Shown piece after piece: positions 62,104-64,000 of a DNA stretch of 64,000 nucleotides (position 1 is the first letter of the stretch; every line of letters starts with the position of its first letter). The notes under the pieces are model-generated. The model was not told where the DNA came from. It saw only the letters and a list, made by a program, of their open reading frames with translations, and searched no databases. Source of the DNA: Pseudomonas fluorescens (GTDB taxonomy: Bacteria > Pseudomonadota > Gammaproteobacteria > Pseudomonadales > Pseudomonadaceae); the NCBI RefSeq assembly GCF_019212185.1, contig NZ_CP078138.1:5624501-5688500 (forward strand). Direction: 5' to 3'. The position numbers and the translations under genes are program-made.

Positions 62104-62969
62104 GCCCAATCCTTGCGGTGGCGGATCAAGCCTTCCTGAGTGACCGAGGCCACCAGTTTGCCGGCGCGGTTGTACACGCTACCACGGGAGAACCCTCGCG
62201 AATTACCGGCCCATGGACTGTCCATGGCGTAGAGCAGCCAGTCATCGGCACGCAGATCGGCGTGGAACCACAGGGCGTGATCGAGGCTGGCGACCTGCAT
62301 ATCTTTCTGCCAGACCGATTTGCCGTGGGGCAACATCGAAGTGGTCAGCAAGCCGAAATCCGAGGCATAGGCCAGCAGGTATTTGTGCAAGGCCGGGATG
62401 TCTGCCAACGCACCGTCGGCGCGAAACCAGACGTACTTGATCGGATCCCCGGGTTGCGGATTGTAGGGATCCTTCTCGGTGACCGGGCGCACTTCGATCG
62501 GCTTCGGGCACAGCAACTTCTCGCGCATGTGCTCCGGGATCAGATGCGCCAACTGCTGGGTGATTTCCAGTTCGGTTGGCAGGTTCTCCGGACCGACCAC
62601 AACCGGCATCTCGGTCTGGTGGAAGAAGCCTTCTTCGTCGTACTGGAACGAGGCGCTGCAGGTGAAGATCGGGTTGCCCTTCTGGATCGCGGTCACCCGG
62701 CGCGTGCTGAAGCTGCCGCCATCGCGTACCCGGTCAACCTGATAGACCACCGGCAAACCGGCGTCTCCCGGACGCAGGAAATAACCATGCATCGAATGCA
62801 CATGCCGCGCCTCTTCAACGGTCTGACTGGCTGCAGACAGCGACTGGCCCAGCACCTGGCCGCCGAACAGCTGGCGAAACCCGAGGTCCTGACTGCGACC
62901 ACGGAACAGGTTTTCTTCGATGGGTTCCAGGGTCAGCAAGTCGACCAGATCATCCAGCACATGACTCAT
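62100..62969 (-). CDS. tesB: Acyl-CoA thioesterase II
   Basis: The 289-residue double hot-dog enzyme hydrolyses acyl-CoA to free acid and CoA. It starts MSHVLDDLVDLLTLEPIEEN and contains LFGGQVLGQSLSAAS. The catalytic triad regions are LDHALWFH (Asp), YAMDSPWAGNSRG (Ser/Thr) and SVTQEGLIR (Gln). The length matches E. coli TesB. It is the first gene of tesB-HAD. Confidence 0.96.
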   Translation of the reverse strand: MSHVLDDLVDLLTLEPIEENLFRGRSQDLGFRQLFGGQVLGQSLSAASQTVEEARHVHSMHGYFLRPGDAGLPVVYQVDRVRDGGSFSTRRVTAIQKGNPIFTCSASFQYDEEGFFHQTEMPVVVGPENLPTELEITQQLAHLIPEHMREKLLCPKPIEVRPVTEKDPYNPQPGDPIKYVWFRADGALADIPALHKYLLAYASDFGLLTTSMLPHGKSVWQKDMQVASLDHALWFHADLRADDWLLYAMDSPWAGNSRGFSRGSVYNRAGKLVASVTQEGLIRHRKDWA

Positions 62970-63073
62970 TCAGACTCTCCTACAGAGCAATGCCGCGCAG
63001 TCCTGGCTGCTGCGGTCGATTCGGATGTTGGCCGGAGCCAACCAATACACGCATTGTAAACATCCGAGCTGGC

Positions 63074-63643
63074 TTAGCCATGCATGGTTTTCAACCATTG
63101 CTCGCGGGAAATGCGGTAAAGCAGGTGACGGCTCAGCGGATGATCGGGCGCCACCTTGGGATGATCGAAATCTCCCGCCGGATCGTGCTTCATGCCAATC
63201 GCCTGCATGACTTTCTCCGAAGGCAGGTTATCCACCGCTGTAAACGCCACCACCTGATCCAGAGACAAGCGATCAAAACCGCAACGCAGAGCGGTCCACG
63301 CCGCTTCACTGGCGTACCCGAGCCCCCAGTGTTCACGCGCCAGGCGCCAGCCGATTTCAATAGCAGGAGTGAACGTCGCCTCGAACCCGACTGCCCCCAA
63401 ACCGGTAAAACCGATGAACGCGCCGCTGTCCTTGCGTTCCAGCGCCCACGCGCCGAAACCATGCTCGGCGAAATGTCCACGGATTCGCCCGATCAATTCG
63501 GCACTTTCCAGGCGACTCAAGGGCGCCGGAAAGTAGCGCATGACCTGCGGGTCAGCGCACATCGCGGCAAATGCCGGTAAATCCTCATCACGCCACTGCC
63601 GCAGTAGCAAGCGTGCACTTTCCAGTTGCAGTATTGGCTCCAT
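63074..63643 (-). CDS. GNAT family N-acetyltransferase (RimJ/RimL-like)
   Basis: The 189-residue protein begins MEPILQLESARLLLRQWRDE and has FIGFTGLGAVGFEATFTPAI, EIGWRLAREHWGLGYASEAA (the acetyl-CoA pyrophosphate loop) and NLPSEKVMQAIGMKH. The pattern is that of RimJ/RimL-type enzymes that acetylate protein N-termini or small molecules. The start at 63643 follows GTGGAGCA. The target is unknown. Confidence 0.85.
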   Translation of the reverse strand: MEPILQLESARLLLRQWRDEDLPAFAAMCADPQVMRYFPAPLSRLESAELIGRIRGHFAEHGFGAWALERKDSGAFIGFTGLGAVGFEATFTPAIEIGWRLAREHWGLGYASEAAWTALRCGFDRLSLDQVVAFTAVDNLPSEKVMQAIGMKHDPAGDFDHPKVAPDHPLSRHLLYRISREQWLKTMHG

Positions 63644-63719
63644 TGCTCCACTCCGTTGCGCTGCCACCCAGTCTATATCGCTGGTAGGATCCTTCACTCA
63701 TTCACCCCACGTTATCCAC

Positions 63720-64000
63720 ATGCCCCTGCCCCTGATCTACCACGAAGACTACAGCCCCGAGTTTCCCTCGGAGCATCGCTTCCCCATGGACAAATTCCGC
63801 CTGCTGCGCGATCACCTGGTGGACAGTGGCCTGACTCGGGACCAGGATCTGCTGCGCCCGCAGATCTGCCCGCCGGACGTTCTCGCCCTGGCCCACGATC
63901 GCGACTATATCGACCGCTATATGCAGGGCGAGTTGTCCCGTGAAGACCAGCGGCGCCTCGGTCTGCCCTGGAGCGAAGCCCTGGCGCGGCGCACAGTGCG
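63720..64000 (+). CDS. Histone deacetylase superfamily protein, 5' part, cut by window edge
   Basis: From ATG 63720 the frame reads MPLPLIYHEDYSPEFPSEHR, FPMDKFRLLRDHLVD and later LALAHDRDYIDRYMQGELS. These are the N-terminal marks of bacterial class IV-like deacetylases (AcuC/acetylpolyamine-type, about 300 residues). Only 93 codons are inside; the zinc-binding His/Asp residues lie beyond the window. Family assignment rests on the start. Confidence 0.8.
   Translation, partial: MPLPLIYHEDYSPEFPSEHRFPMDKFRLLRDHLVDSGLTRDQDLLRPQICPPDVLALAHDRDYIDRYMQGELSREDQRRLGLPWSEALARRTV

Noticed and set aside
61905..63059. 384-codon plus-strand frame opposite HAD and tesB
   Set aside because: It crosses the coupled HAD-tesB pair; both have full catalytic motifs on the minus strand.

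Overview
This window is chromosomal DNA from a Pseudomonas, most likely of the P. fluorescens group. The evidence is uniformly GC-rich coding sequence, several families of Pseudomonas-type REP/REPIN palindromes between genes, and a backbone gene order that I recognise from the P. aeruginosa PA4559-PA4616 region (lspA-ileS-ribF-murJ / rpsT / proB-obg-rpmA-rplU / ispB / PA4570-like / FKBP; then gdhA, ettA, morA, glyA, CobW-YbdD-CstA, PilZ, radA, mscL, fpr). The PA numbers come from memory, not a search. I see no rRNA, tRNA, CRISPR array, prophage, integrase or insertion sequence. One gene is cut at each end: lspA at the left and a histone-deacetylase-fold gene at the right.

Layout. 1-5.6 kb: leftward lspA/ileS/ribF/murJ (translation, flavin cofactors, envelope). 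5.8-11.3 kb: rpsT, creA-proB, obg-rpmA-rplU, and divergent ispB. 11.4-16.4 kb: PhnA-like zinc-ribbon protein, a small Fur-box-controlled gene, FKBP isomerase, DUF6482, YqhA and a 610-residue lipoprotein. 16.6-24.3 kb: a Lon-related protease, DUF3015, a DUF4105/Lnb-type outer-membrane enzyme, a small lipoprotein, a GreB-like factor with a shortened tip, and gdhA. 24.6-32 kb: ettA, then morA (GGDEF+EAL) and glyA. 32-38 kb: a pyruvate-type transporter set (CstA/BtsT, YbdD, CobW GTPase), a MapZ-like PilZ protein, radA and mscL.

38-50 kb: fpr, a LuxR solo with no luxI, rlmG, the cyanide-insensitive oxidase cioAB with a 55-residue third subunit and a perfect ANR box upstream, an MFS exporter, a DJ-1-like protein without its cysteine, a YolA-like secreted protein, a purine permease coupled to trmA, and a DUF4160/DUF2442 pair with overlapping stop and start codons. 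50.7-58.5 kb: a quinate/shikimate catabolic island (aroQ, shikimate/quinate dehydrogenase, TetR regulator, QuiC dehydratase, MFS permease), then an EamA transporter and an IclR regulator. 58.6-64 kb: two tandem YpfJ-type zinc metallopeptidases, an exported alpha/beta hydrolase, a HAD phosphatase coupled to tesB, a GNAT and the truncated deacetylase-like gene.

Most of this is conserved core genome. The parts most worth a second look are the GreB-like protein without tip acids, the DUF4105 enzyme joined to an outer-membrane-like barrel, the DUF4160/DUF2442 module, the duplicated YpfJ proteases, the LuxR solo with two palindromes upstream, the Fur-box gene and the cysteine-less DJ-1 protein. I do not see a clearly undescribed multi-gene system. 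All coordinates were read by eye, and the start codons given are judgements from family alignment and ribosome binding sites.
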